From NCBI GenBank assembly GCA_043770095.1, contig JAYVIR010000049.1:116102-180101 (forward strand): a stretch of 64,000 bases of DNA, in the 5' to 3' direction. A program made the translations under genes and the position numbers. The notes under the pieces are model-generated. The model was given only the letters and a program-made list of their open reading frames with translations. It was not told the DNA's origin and ran no database searches. Below, one piece after another: positions 17,548-26,304 of the stretch; position 1 is the first letter of the stretch; every line of letters starts with the position of its first letter. Origin of the DNA: JBGSUZ01 sp043770095. GTDB lineage: Bacteria; Bacillota; Clostridia; Peptostreptococcales; Acidaminobacteraceae.

Positions 17548-18405
17548 TTATAAGAACAAAAGCTTGCGAATGGCGTACCCGACACCACCATCGTGATTGT
17601 CTAGCGTCACAAAGTCGCTAATGGCTTTGACACCCTCTTCAGCGTTACCCATAGCGACGCCGATTCCAGCCATTTTGAGCATGGACACGTCATTGTAATT
17701 GTCACCGATGGCAACGATTTCGTAATCTTTAATGCCCAAGCGATTGGCATAGAATTTAACCGAATGACCCTTAGAGACCTCTGGGTGTGTCATCTCAAAA
17801 TTATTTCGATATGAAGAGAAAACGTGTAGACGGGTTTGAGCCTCAAAGTGAGCTTTGCCCTCTAGGCGTTTTTTTGCGTCATAAGAGACGGCAAGTATGT
17901 TAAGGACGCGGTCGCCTACCAAAGCCATTTCTTTGGCGGTTTTATAAATAAGACCTTCCTTTTCTTCAACCATGAGTCTTAGTTCCTGTTGAATGCGGTA
18001 CATATCGGTCTCAAACTCTGGCGTTTTAAAAATTTCTACTTCTTCAGCCATAATGTCGAGGCTGCGATGGGTGGTATAAACATGCTGCTCGCCAAGTGCT
18101 AAAAAGGCGATGTCGAACTGTTCGAGATCGGTAAAAACGTGTATTAAATCGGGTTGTTCAATACCGAGAATTTTCAGCAAATTACCCTGTAAGTCGTGAA
18201 TTGAAGCACCGTTAGAGCCAACAATGGGGAGATTAAGCCCGAATTTCGAAATCATTTTTTTCGCATCTTGGTAGTGGCGACCAGTGGCAACAATCACCTG
18301 AACGCCAAGGGCAAGCGCGTCATTAATCGCCTTGATGTCTTCGGGGTGGATATTTTTTTCGTGGCTAAGGAGCGTGCCATCTAAATCTATTGCAATCAGT
18401 TTCAT
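17548..18405 (-). CDS. Cof-type HAD-superfamily hydrolase
   Basis: The 285-residue protein shows HAD motif I DLDGTLL (nucleophile Asp8), motif II ATGRH, and motif IV GDNYNDVSML near residue 233, with a C2-type cap between. Cof-like enzymes dephosphorylate sugar phosphates, FMN or related metabolites with Mg2+, and the substrate is not predictable. GAGGTGACC precedes the ATG. It is convergent with the hemolysin III gene with only 35 bases between them and no obvious terminator. Confidence 0.92.
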   Translation of the reverse strand: MKLIAIDLDGTLLSHEKNIHPEDIKAINDALALGVQVIVATGRHYQDAKKMISKFGLNLPIVGSNGASIHDLQGNLLKILGIEQPDLIHVFTDLEQFDIAFLALGEQHVYTTHRSLDIMAEEVEIFKTPEFETDMYRIQQELRLMVEEKEGLIYKTAKEMALVGDRVLNILAVSYDAKKRLEGKAHFEAQTRLHVFSSYRNNFEMTHPEVSKGHSVKFYANRLGIKDYEIVAIGDNYNDVSMLKMAGIGVAMGNAEEGVKAISDFVTLDNHDGGVGYAIRKLLFL

Positions 18406-18567
18406 ATTGGGTCACCTCATAACCATTCTATAGAAGAAAAGAATAGACGTCTAGTGAATGAATTTGATAGAATGAGGGTTAACATCGACTACAAATTTTT
18501 AATATTCTAAAAACGGTGTGATTGACTGATTTAGCTGATAATAAGAAACCTTTAGGAGGTCCTGTAG

Positions 18568-19596
18568 ATGTGGATTGATTTGAGAAGTGACACGGTAACG
18601 CTTCAGCCGGCAGAAATGGTAAAAGAAATGACCAAGGCTGTAGTAGGAGACGATGTTTATGGCGACGATCCTACTGTAGCGGCATTGGAGGCGCTTGCGG
18701 CTAAAATGCTTGGCAAAGAAGCAGGTCTTTTTGTACCGAGCGGCACGTTTGGAAACCAAGTGGCTATTTTAACCCATACCCATAGGGGCGATGAAGTGAT
18801 TGTTGGCTCAGAGGCACATATCCTCATGCACGAGGTAGGTGCAGCAGCGGTTATTTCTGGCGTACAGCTGAGAACCATTGCGCTTATTGACAACCAAATG
18901 GATGCGGCTTTAGTAGAGCGAACCATTCGACAAGAGGACATTCACTACCCAGATACAGGCCTTATTTGTCTAGAAAATGCCCTTGGAAATGGCGCGGTGA
19001 TGCCGCTTAAAAATATGCAGGAAATTTACCAATTGGCTCAGGAAAGAAAGATCCCTGTTCATTTGGACGGCGCGCGACTCTTTAACGGCGCACTGGCGCT
19101 TGGCGTGAGCGTCAAAGAACTTGCAGACTGCGCCGACACGGTGAATATTTGTCTTTCAAAAGGACTTTGTGCGCCGGTTGGTTCTGTTCTTGTCGGTTCA
19201 AAAGCATTCATCGACCGGGCAAGAAAAAACAGAAAACTCATGGGCGGTGGCATGCGTCAAGTGGGCTTCCTTGGGGCGGCAGGTCTCTATGCATTAGAAC
19301 ACATGACTGGCAGACTTAAAGAGGATCACGAAAATCTTCAGTACCTTGCAAATGCGCTTGAAAAAATAGAAGGCATCACCATCAAAAAAGACAGAACTGC
19401 CATCAATATGCTCTTTTTCGAGTTGCCTGAGTTGATCATCAAAGAGTCTGATTTCCTTGAAAAATTACTGCTCGCAGGCATTAAGAGCAATGGCACGGAA
19501 GATGGAGAGTATCGATTCGTGACGCACTACGGCGTAGACCGCCATCAAATAGATCAAGTGATAGATACCGTTCAAAAAATATTGACGGAGGTGTAA
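18568..19596 (+). CDS. ltaE: Low-specificity L-threonine aldolase
   Basis: The 342-residue PLP enzyme carries family hallmarks: DLRSDTVT at the N-terminus, GDDVYGDDPTV, PSGTFGNQ, HLDGARLFNG and the Schiff-base lysine in CLSKGLCAPVGS (Lys198). It cleaves L-threonine or allo-threonine to glycine and acetaldehyde. TAGGAGGT precedes the ATG. The iorA gene follows after two bases, so the three genes ltaE-iorA-iorB form an operon. This points to amino-acid fermentation; how aldolase products would feed the oxidoreductase is unclear. Confidence 0.94.
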   Translation: MWIDLRSDTVTLQPAEMVKEMTKAVVGDDVYGDDPTVAALEALAAKMLGKEAGLFVPSGTFGNQVAILTHTHRGDEVIVGSEAHILMHEVGAAAVISGVQLRTIALIDNQMDAALVERTIRQEDIHYPDTGLICLENALGNGAVMPLKNMQEIYQLAQERKIPVHLDGARLFNGALALGVSVKELADCADTVNICLSKGLCAPVGSVLVGSKAFIDRARKNRKLMGGGMRQVGFLGAAGLYALEHMTGRLKEDHENLQYLANALEKIEGITIKKDRTAINMLFFELPELIIKESDFLEKLLLAGIKSNGTEDGEYRFVTHYGVDRHQIDQVIDTVQKILTEV

Positions 19597-19598
19597 AC

Positions 19599-21386
19599 AT
19601 GAGTAGACAAAGAACCACGATGACAGGAAATCAGGCGGTTGCAAGGGGATTTTATGAAGCTGGCGGCTATATTGCAGCCAGTTATCCGGGGTCGCCTACG
19701 GTTGAAATTATGGAAACGGTCAAAGAAATTTGCCCAGAGGCATATGCAGAATTTTCCATCAATGAAAAAGTAGCGGTAGAAGTTGCCATTGGGGGTTCTT
19801 TTTCTGGTGCCAGAGCCATGGCGAGCATGAAACACGTGGGTGTCAATGTGGCAATGGACCCTCTCATGACCTTTACCCAGACGAAAATCAACGGCGGTTT
19901 TGTACTGGTGACAGGAGACGATCCGGGCATGGCCTCTTCTCAAAATGAACAGGACAATCGCACCCTTGGCAAGTTTGCCAATATGGCGATTTTTGATCCG
20001 GGCAACAGCCAAGAAGCGCTTGACTACACCAAGGCCGCTTTTGAAATCAGCGAGCAGTACAATATGCCCGTAATGGTTCGAATCACTAGCCGTGTGTGTC
20101 ATGGTCGCTGCGTGGTAGAAACAGGTGAACGCGAGCAGAGAGAAATCAGCGGTTTCCACGGCGAGATTAAAGACTACGGCATGATTCCGCCCAATACCTT
20201 TGCCAAGCAATATGTCATGAAAGAACGCATTGAGCGCTTGACAGCTGAGAACTCAAATTATGAGTACGAACCTTCACCAACTGGCAAAGCGGACGTTTTG
20301 ATTGTGACATCAGGATTAGTTTATTACAACCTCAAAGAACTCGGCACAGACATTAGTATTTTTAAGCTAGGCATGGTTTATCCGCTGCCTGTAAAAAAAC
20401 TTCAAGAGTTGGCAGCGCAATATGAGCGCGTGATCGTCATTGAAGAAATGCTACCGTTTATTGAAAATGAATTGAAACTTTCGAACATTCCGTGCGAAGG
20501 CAAAAAATACTTTTCATTTACTGGGGAACTCCCGACAGAAAGCATTGAAAAAGGGCTGTTTGAAGCGGGCGTCATCGGAAAAATCACTCATGAGGCACTA
20601 GTGCCTGTAGACACGGTGAACCGCATTGCCATGTTCTGTTCAGGCTGTCCTCACAGACCCGTTTTTGATATCCTCAAAAAAGCCAAAGCCAATCTGATTG
20701 GAGACATCGGCTGCTATTCGTTGGCGGTTCTTGAGCCTATAGAACTCAGTTCGTCCATTATCTCGATGGGAGCCTCTTTGGGCATTATGAAAGGCATGAG
20801 TAAAGCCAACCGATTGGCTGGCAATAAGCAGGCTCTTGTCAACGTCATAGGAGACGGCACGTTCTTCCACTCAGGCATGACCGGCATGGTGAACATGCTT
20901 CATCAGCTTGACCCAGCGGACAACATGACCATCATCGTTTTAAACAATGGCTTGACGGCGATGACAGGCGGTCAGCCGACAGCGGTTTCGGGTGCCTATT
21001 GGGAAACGGGCGCAGACATGCACGTTCAAATTCCAGAGCTTCTAAAGGGCATGGGCTTTGAACGGGTGAAAGTGGTTGATCAGTTTAACTACAAAGAAGC
21101 GAAGGCGGTTATTGCCGAGGAAATGAAATTTGAAGGCCTTTCCATCGTCATGACGACTCGACCTTGCGCGCTTAATTTTAAAATAAAAGAAACGCCGTTT
21201 TATGTGGATGAAACAATCTGTATTGCTTGCCACAGCTGCATTAAGACGAATTGTCCACCTCTTCTCATGAAGGCTTATGAGGGACAGGACAAACTGAAAA
21301 GTTCCATTAACCCAGATATGTGCGTGGGTTGTTCGGTGTGTTCCCAAGTGTGTCCTGTTGGCGCCATTAAACGGGTCGAAAAATAA
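19599..21386 (+). CDS. iorA: Indolepyruvate:ferredoxin oxidoreductase, alpha subunit
   Basis: The 595-residue protein starts TGNQAVARGFYEAGGYIAAS, as in IorA. It has a pyrimidine-binding domain, the thiamine-diphosphate motif GDGTFF...NN in the C-terminal half (about 428-458), and two C-terminal 4Fe-4S clusters (CIACHSCIKTNCP and CVGCSVCSQVCP, about 548-590). IorAB oxidatively decarboxylates aryl pyruvates from aromatic amino acids to aryl-acetyl-CoA, reducing ferredoxin. The enzyme is oxygen-sensitive and marks anaerobic metabolism. GGAGGTG just before the previous stop is the ribosome binding site. iorB follows 14 bases downstream. Confidence 0.95.
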   Translation: MSRQRTTMTGNQAVARGFYEAGGYIAASYPGSPTVEIMETVKEICPEAYAEFSINEKVAVEVAIGGSFSGARAMASMKHVGVNVAMDPLMTFTQTKINGGFVLVTGDDPGMASSQNEQDNRTLGKFANMAIFDPGNSQEALDYTKAAFEISEQYNMPVMVRITSRVCHGRCVVETGEREQREISGFHGEIKDYGMIPPNTFAKQYVMKERIERLTAENSNYEYEPSPTGKADVLIVTSGLVYYNLKELGTDISIFKLGMVYPLPVKKLQELAAQYERVIVIEEMLPFIENELKLSNIPCEGKKYFSFTGELPTESIEKGLFEAGVIGKITHEALVPVDTVNRIAMFCSGCPHRPVFDILKKAKANLIGDIGCYSLAVLEPIELSSSIISMGASLGIMKGMSKANRLAGNKQALVNVIGDGTFFHSGMTGMVNMLHQLDPADNMTIIVLNNGLTAMTGGQPTAVSGAYWETGADMHVQIPELLKGMGFERVKVVDQFNYKEAKAVIAEEMKFEGLSIVMTTRPCALNFKIKETPFYVDETICIACHSCIKTNCPPLLMKAYEGQDKLKSSINPDMCVGCSVCSQVCPVGAIKRVEK

Positions 21387-21400
21387 GAGGAGGAAGTTCG

Positions 21401-21970
21401 ATGAATTGTAATATACTATTAGCTGGTGTCGGCGGTCAAGGACTCGTTCTCACCACAAAATTAATTTGCGATGCGGCGTTCTTGGCAGGATATGACTTTA
21501 AATCCAATGATGTAATAGGGTTGTCACAAAGAGGCGGAAAAGTATGGGGCAGCGTCCGCATAGGCATAAAAATTTTTTCACCTAACATTCCCCCAAAAGG
21601 TGGCGATTTCTTGCTTGCCCTTGAACCCATCGAAGGCATGCGCTGGAGTGGCATGCTCAAGGACAGCGGCGTTGTGATCATGAACACTTCCAAAATACCG
21701 CCAGTTCCGGTCATGTTTGAAAAAGTGGCTTATCCAGACGACATTCCACAGAAACTTACTGAAAACTTTGAAGTCATTGCTTTTGATGCCAATGATGAAG
21801 GGGCGAAAATTGGCAATTCAAAAGTGGCAAATACATTTCTTTTAGGAACACTTGCCAAAAGGCTCCCAGAAATACCAGTGGATATTTGGAAAAAAGCCAT
21901 CGAAAATAATGTCCCTCAAAAAACGGTCGCGCTGAATTTGGAAGCGTTTGACATTGGTTACGCTCTCTAA
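21401..21970 (+). CDS. iorB: Indolepyruvate:ferredoxin oxidoreductase, beta subunit
   Basis: The 189-residue protein carries the gamma-domain signature of 2-oxoacid:ferredoxin oxidoreductases: LLAGVGGQGLVLTTKLI, SNDVIGLSQRGGKVWGSVRIG and DFLLALEPIEGMR. It pairs with IorA to form the complete enzyme. AGAGGAGGAAG lies before the ATG. It is the last gene of the ltaE-iorAB operon and is followed by a strong hairpin. Confidence 0.95.
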   Translation: MNCNILLAGVGGQGLVLTTKLICDAAFLAGYDFKSNDVIGLSQRGGKVWGSVRIGIKIFSPNIPPKGGDFLLALEPIEGMRWSGMLKDSGVVIMNTSKIPPVPVMFEKVAYPDDIPQKLTENFEVIAFDANDEGAKIGNSKVANTFLLGTLAKRLPEIPVDIWKKAIENNVPQKTVALNLEAFDIGYAL

Positions 21971-21988
21971 TTTAAACTTTATGATGAT

Positions 21989-22046
21989 TGACATGTTTCC
22001 TATTTGGGTATATAAAATTAGGAAACATGTCATTATTTTATTATTT
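21989..22046 (+). terminator. Terminator after iorB
   Basis: TGACATGTTTCCTA (21989-22002) and TAGGAAACATGTCA (22019-22032) are a perfect 14-bp inverted repeat with a 16-base loop, followed by an AT/T-rich run. Confidence 0.85.
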
Positions 22047-22079
22047 AGTTTTGGTTACATTTTTTTGGGGGAGAACATT

Positions 22080-24143
22080 ATGAAAGAGCGGTTCAAGATT
22101 AAAAGCATTCGTACCAAATTACTTATCAGCATCATTCCGTTGATTATCATTGCTTTCTTATCGGTCGCCTTAGTGGTCGCGCAGCAGTCCAAAGTAGCAA
22201 TTTCAAAAGAAATTACCGACAAAATCCAGGTTCAGGTGGAACTCTCTAAAAATCAGATTGGACTACACCTGAGTTCTCACAAACTACTTCCGATTATGCT
22301 CGCTCAAACGGTTGAATCGGTTGGAGTTACGCCAAGCACACAAATTGCTTTGACAGAACTGATCAAAGAAACGCCAGGAAAGAACGAAGATACGCTCGGT
22401 ACGGGTATTTTTATGGCCAATCAATATGAAGGCAATTGGTTTTGCCCTTATGCGTATAAAGTCGATGGCAAAATCACCTACACCACGGACTATTTTGTTG
22501 ACAATACAACACAAGGCTGGTATGTCATTGGTGAAACACCAAATTTAGCGGCATGGTCAGCACCTTATTATGACGGTGTTTCAGGAATTACCATGGTGAC
22601 CGCTACGGCGCCTATCAGAGACACTTCAGGCAAACTGATTGGTGTGGCAACGGGTGACCTTGATTTTAGCAACATTCAGACAATCGTTGGAAACGTAAGT
22701 TTGGGTGAAAAATCCAAAGGCTTTGCGATGATGATTACTGCTGACGGCAGTTACATTGCTAAAAAAGGCGTCAAAATAGAAGCGGATAAAGCGGGACTTT
22801 TCCCTAATATCGCAAAAGATGAAAACGCTTCTTTGGCCTCTGTTGCAAAAGAAATTATTGATAAAAAAGAAGGCGTGGCAAACTATACAGACGCAAACGG
22901 CAAGAGTTTGCTTTACTACTCAACGATTGCGGAAACGGGTTGGATTGTTTGTATTTCGATTCCAGAGAGTGAAATCAACGCTCCGGTCAATGCTATTTTG
23001 TTAAAAATTATTATGGTGACACTGGTGGCTATATTCATAGCGACGATACTCGTTGTCTTTGTTGCACAAAGAATGGCTAAACCTATTTTGGAACTTCAGA
23101 ATTCAGTCAGCATGATTGCAGACGGCAATTTGACTCATGTTTACGATGTGCATGGGTTTGATGAAATTGGTCACATGGGCCGATTGATTGAAAATATGAG
23201 GCAGAATTTGAATGCTATGATCAGAGACATGTCGGCCACTTCTGGCGATGTTGCTTCGGCTTCAGTTGAGCTAAGTGCAAGCGCTGAGCAAAATGGCTTT
23301 GCGGCAGAGCAAATTGCACAGTCAGTTACAGAAATTTCGGAGAGCACCGTCGATATCAGACGGGTTGCCACAAGCGTTTCAACGGCGTCCAATAACGTTA
23401 TTGAAATGCTTAAAACGATGAATGACGGCATTGAAAAAATCAGTCATTTGTTAAAAAGTGTTGATACGCAGGCGCAAAGCGGAAATTCTGTGGTGCAAAG
23501 TGCGGTAAAGAGCATGACTGAAACAGAAGTCAGCATTACAAAATCTACGGCTGCAATGCATGAGTTATCCAATCAGTCTAAAGAAATCAATGGCATCATC
23601 GATGCGATCAAACAAATCGCCAATCAAACGAATTTGCTGGCGCTTAACGCTTCGATTGAAGCGGCAAGAGCAGGTGAGGCAGGTCGTGGGTTTGCGGTTG
23701 TTGCAGACGAAATCAGAAAATTGGCTGAACAATCCAACGTTTCGGCGGAGCAAATCAGCGCAATTATTAACACCATCCAATCCTCTGTTGAAAGCACGGT
23801 AGATACATCTAGAGAGAGCAGCACTTTGGTGGTTCAAACGGGAAAAATGGTTCAAACGGCAGGTGTTTCGTTTAAAGAAATCGCTGGCAGCATAGAAGCA
23901 GTCGTTTCTCAAATGGCACAGGTCATTACCCTTGTGAATGAACTTCAAAAAAATGCAGACAACATGTCCGTTTCTGTCCGCAATATGGACGCAATTACGA
24001 CAAAGACGGCGGAAGAGTCTCAAACCATTGCGGCGGCAGCTGAAGAGCAGTCTGCTACAACTGTAGAAATGGCGACATCTTCTGAGGGTCTTACCGTAAT
24101 GGCATCTGATTTGCAGAAGAGCATTCAGAAGTTTAAGATTTAA
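22080..24143 (+). CDS. Methyl-accepting chemotaxis protein with dCache ligand domain and HAMP
   Basis: The 687-residue receptor has a first membrane helix near 14-34 and a dCache-type extracellular sensor about 35-300 (including DYFVDNTTQGWYV and APIRDTSGKLIGVATGDLDF). A second helix lies near 305-325, then HAMP about 326-380, and a cytoplasmic signalling domain with the tip NQTNLLALNASIEAARAGE. dCache domains typically bind amino acids or small organic acids. The frame is open upstream to 21948 but that region contains the iorB terminator. GGGGGAG lies 6 bases before the ATG at 22080, so that start is used. Confidence 0.94.
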   Translation: MKERFKIKSIRTKLLISIIPLIIIAFLSVALVVAQQSKVAISKEITDKIQVQVELSKNQIGLHLSSHKLLPIMLAQTVESVGVTPSTQIALTELIKETPGKNEDTLGTGIFMANQYEGNWFCPYAYKVDGKITYTTDYFVDNTTQGWYVIGETPNLAAWSAPYYDGVSGITMVTATAPIRDTSGKLIGVATGDLDFSNIQTIVGNVSLGEKSKGFAMMITADGSYIAKKGVKIEADKAGLFPNIAKDENASLASVAKEIIDKKEGVANYTDANGKSLLYYSTIAETGWIVCISIPESEINAPVNAILLKIIMVTLVAIFIATILVVFVAQRMAKPILELQNSVSMIADGNLTHVYDVHGFDEIGHMGRLIENMRQNLNAMIRDMSATSGDVASASVELSASAEQNGFAAEQIAQSVTEISESTVDIRRVATSVSTASNNVIEMLKTMNDGIEKISHLLKSVDTQAQSGNSVVQSAVKSMTETEVSITKSTAAMHELSNQSKEINGIIDAIKQIANQTNLLALNASIEAARAGEAGRGFAVVADEIRKLAEQSNVSAEQISAIINTIQSSVESTVDTSRESSTLVVQTGKMVQTAGVSFKEIAGSIEAVVSQMAQVITLVNELQKNADNMSVSVRNMDAITTKTAEESQTIAAAAEEQSATTVEMATSSEGLTVMASDLQKSIQKFKI

Positions 24144-24170
24144 ATTTTAAGCCTTATTAATAGCATATCA

Positions 24171-24223
24171 ATGCGCCATGCGTTCAAGGATTCGTTTTCT
24201 TGGAGCCATGGCGCATTTTTTTT
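24171..24223 (+). terminator. Terminator after the dCache chemotaxis receptor
   Basis: ATGCGCCATG (24171-24180) pairs with CATGGCGCAT (24207-24216), followed directly by a run of about eight T. Confidence 0.88.
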
Positions 24224-24263
24224 GCAAAACCATAAAGTTTAAATTTCGAAAGTTATGGTTTTG
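24224..24263 (+). promoter_or_regulatory. Second inverted repeat upstream of the DUF4143 ATPase
   Basis: CAAAACCATAA (24225-24235) and TTATGGTTTTG (24253-24263) form an 11-bp inverted repeat with a 17-base loop, immediately after the preceding terminator's T-run. A TATAAT at 24302-24307 lies between it and the ATPase ATG, so the repeat is in the promoter region rather than in the leader. Confidence 0.45.
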
Positions 24264-24331
24264 TAAAAACATAAAATCAGCAAAATGATATCTTCTTGTG
24301 TTATAATAGTCCTATAGATAGGGGTGATTTT

Positions 24332-25546
24332 ATGATTTTACGTGAAAACTATATACAGAAACTACTTGAATTTAAAGATACCAAAACGATAAAAGTTATT
24401 ACTGGCATGCGACGCTGTGGAAAATCGGCGCTTATGCTCCTGTACAAAGATCATTTAATAAATGAGGGAATTTCAGAATCTCAAATAGTTCATATGAATT
24501 TTGAATCGCTAAAATATGAAGAATACAATGACTATAAAACACTTTACACTTATATTGAATCTTTGATACAACCTGAGTGTAAAATGTACCTCTTGCTAGA
24601 TGAAATTCAACAGGTTCAGGGTTGGGAGAAAGCAGTAAATTCTTTGACCATTGATTATGATGTTGATTTGTATCTGACAGGTTCAAATGCTTACCTTTTG
24701 TCTTCGGAGCTTGCGACTTACCTTTCAGGACGCTACATCGAAATCAAAATGTTGCCACTGTCATTTAAAGAATATCTTGTATTCGTAAAAGCGCTTAGGC
24801 CGAATGATCAGAATGAAAGCATAGAATTTTTGTTTGAACGGTATTTGAAATATGGCTCATTACCGTTGTTATTTGAACATAAAAATGTAGACATAGTATT
24901 TGATACGTTACTTTTAGGTGTATATAATACTGTCTTGGTAAAAGATGTTCTTGAACGCAATAAAATTACGGATGTGAAATTATTTAACGATGTTGTACGG
25001 TTTGCACTCGATAATATCGGGAATTTAACATCTTCTAAAAAAGTGAGCGATTTTTTGAGTAGCGATGGGAAAAAAACGACTCATAATACTGTTTTAAATT
25101 ATTTTAGCATGTTGGAAAATGCATTTATTCTATACTCGGCGAGGCGCTACGATATTAAAGGGAAGCAATATCTGAAAACATTAGATAAATATTATGTGGT
25201 TGATACTGGAATTCGAAATGCTGTCCTTGGGCTTCGGAATGCGGATTACGGCCATATTTTAGAGAATATTGTCTATTTAGAACTGCGTAGGCGTGGATTT
25301 GACGTATCCATTGGCGTCTATCGTGATTATGAAATTGATTTTGTTGCCTCTAATAGTCAAGAAAAATTCTATGTCCAAGTGACACAAAGTTTAAAAGAAG
25401 AGGCAGTCTATAATCGGGAAATTCGAGCACTTGAAGCAATTGACGACAATTACCCCAAAATAATTTTATCAATGGATCGTACGTTTAGATCAGATTATAA
25501 AGGGATTCAATTCAAGTATATTTTAGATTTTTTACTGGAAGAATAA
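24332..25546 (+). CDS. AAA-family ATPase with DUF4143 domain
   Basis: The 404-residue protein has Walker A GMRRCGKS near residue 28, Walker B LYLLLDEIQQV near 88, sensor-like TGSNAYLLS, and a C-terminal DUF4143 region with a PD-(D/E)XK-like YEIDFVA. These ATPases are widespread in anaerobes and occur in many copies, but function is unproven; mobile or defence roles have been guessed. The ATG at 24332 follows GGGGTGA, and an in-frame ATG 36 bases upstream has no ribosome site. The gene is more AT-rich than its neighbours and sits alone between two unrelated units, which fits later acquisition. Confidence 0.88.
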   Translation: MILRENYIQKLLEFKDTKTIKVITGMRRCGKSALMLLYKDHLINEGISESQIVHMNFESLKYEEYNDYKTLYTYIESLIQPECKMYLLLDEIQQVQGWEKAVNSLTIDYDVDLYLTGSNAYLLSSELATYLSGRYIEIKMLPLSFKEYLVFVKALRPNDQNESIEFLFERYLKYGSLPLLFEHKNVDIVFDTLLLGVYNTVLVKDVLERNKITDVKLFNDVVRFALDNIGNLTSSKKVSDFLSSDGKKTTHNTVLNYFSMLENAFILYSARRYDIKGKQYLKTLDKYYVVDTGIRNAVLGLRNADYGHILENIVYLELRRRGFDVSIGVYRDYEIDFVASNSQEKFYVQVTQSLKEEAVYNREIRALEAIDDNYPKIILSMDRTFRSDYKGIQFKYILDFLLEE

Positions 25547-25578
25547 AGCGTACAATACAATCAAAGGAGGGTTTTGAA

Positions 25579-26304
25579 ATGACCTATAAAATTGTGATTG
25601 CAGACGACGAAAAGGCATTGGCAGAGACGCTGAGTTATGCGTTCAAGCGTGAAGGCTATGAGGTTTACACCGCATTTGACGGTCGAGAGGCGTTAAGACT
25701 CATTCAAAGCGTTAATCCGGATTTAGCGATTTTAGACGTGACCATGCCCTATTTAACGGGCTTTGAAATACTCAGACAGCTTGACCCCCAGCAGAAAATT
25801 GGACTGATGCTGCTGACGGCTAAAAATGAACTGGTGGATAAAGTGCTAGGTTTGGAATTTGGCGCAGACGACTACATAACAAAGCCCTTTGACATGCGAG
25901 AAGTGCTTGCGCGGGCAAGTTCGTTGCTTCGAAGAATGAATAAATTTGGTGAAGGTTTAGAGCAGAAGGAAAATCAGATGATATCCAACCAAATGAAAGA
26001 AGTGGGTAGGCTGAAAGTAGATTATCAGTCGAGGATGACTTATTTGGGGACGAACATCATCGAGCTGACCCCTAAAGAGTTTGATTTGCTATGGTTGTTT
26101 ATGAACAATCCGATGCGTGTTTTTAGCAGAGAACAGCTGCTTGAATCTATTTGGCAAAGGGATTATGAAGGCGGCGAGCGGACAGTGGATATTCATATTC
26201 AAAGGCTGCGAAAAAAGCTAGAAGAGGTTGGCGAACGGCACATTCAGACCGTTTATAAGGTTGGATACAAGTGGGTAGGTGACTTAAATGTCTCTACGCG
26301 TTAA
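25579..26304 (+). CDS. OmpR/PhoB-family response regulator
   Basis: The 241-residue protein has a receiver domain (1-120) with the acidic pair DDE, phosphoacceptor Asp in LAILDVTMPYLTG, and Lys in YITKPF. A winged-helix DNA-binding domain (about 145-235) follows, with LTPKEFDLLWLFMNNP and the recognition region RTVDIHIQRLRKKLEE. AAAGGAGGG lies upstream of the ATG. It overlaps the histidine kinase gene by 17 bases, marking them as a cognate pair. The two lipoproteins downstream are probably in the same transcript. Confidence 0.95.
   Translation: MTYKIVIADDEKALAETLSYAFKREGYEVYTAFDGREALRLIQSVNPDLAILDVTMPYLTGFEILRQLDPQQKIGLMLLTAKNELVDKVLGLEFGADDYITKPFDMREVLARASSLLRRMNKFGEGLEQKENQMISNQMKEVGRLKVDYQSRMTYLGTNIIELTPKEFDLLWLFMNNPMRVFSREQLLESIWQRDYEGGERTVDIHIQRLRKKLEEVGERHIQTVYKVGYKWVGDLNVSTR

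Noticed and set aside
19572..20210. 212-residue reverse-strand frame opposite iorA
   Set aside because: It lies wholly across ltaE/iorA coding sequence, its product is His/Phe/Arg-rich, and no motif is recognisable.
21948..22079. N-terminal extension of the dCache receptor
   Set aside because: It would run through the iorB terminator hairpin. The ATG at 22080 has a good ribosome site and is followed by a normal signal-anchor.
23565..24023. 152-residue reverse-strand open frame inside the dCache chemotaxis receptor
   Set aside because: It is the complement of the conserved signalling domain; its Arg/Cys/Phe-rich product is typical of a shadow frame.
24332..25546. Mobile element or transposition protein
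   Set aside because: The AAA-DUF4143 family is often near mobile DNA, but no terminal repeats, target duplication or transposase is visible here.
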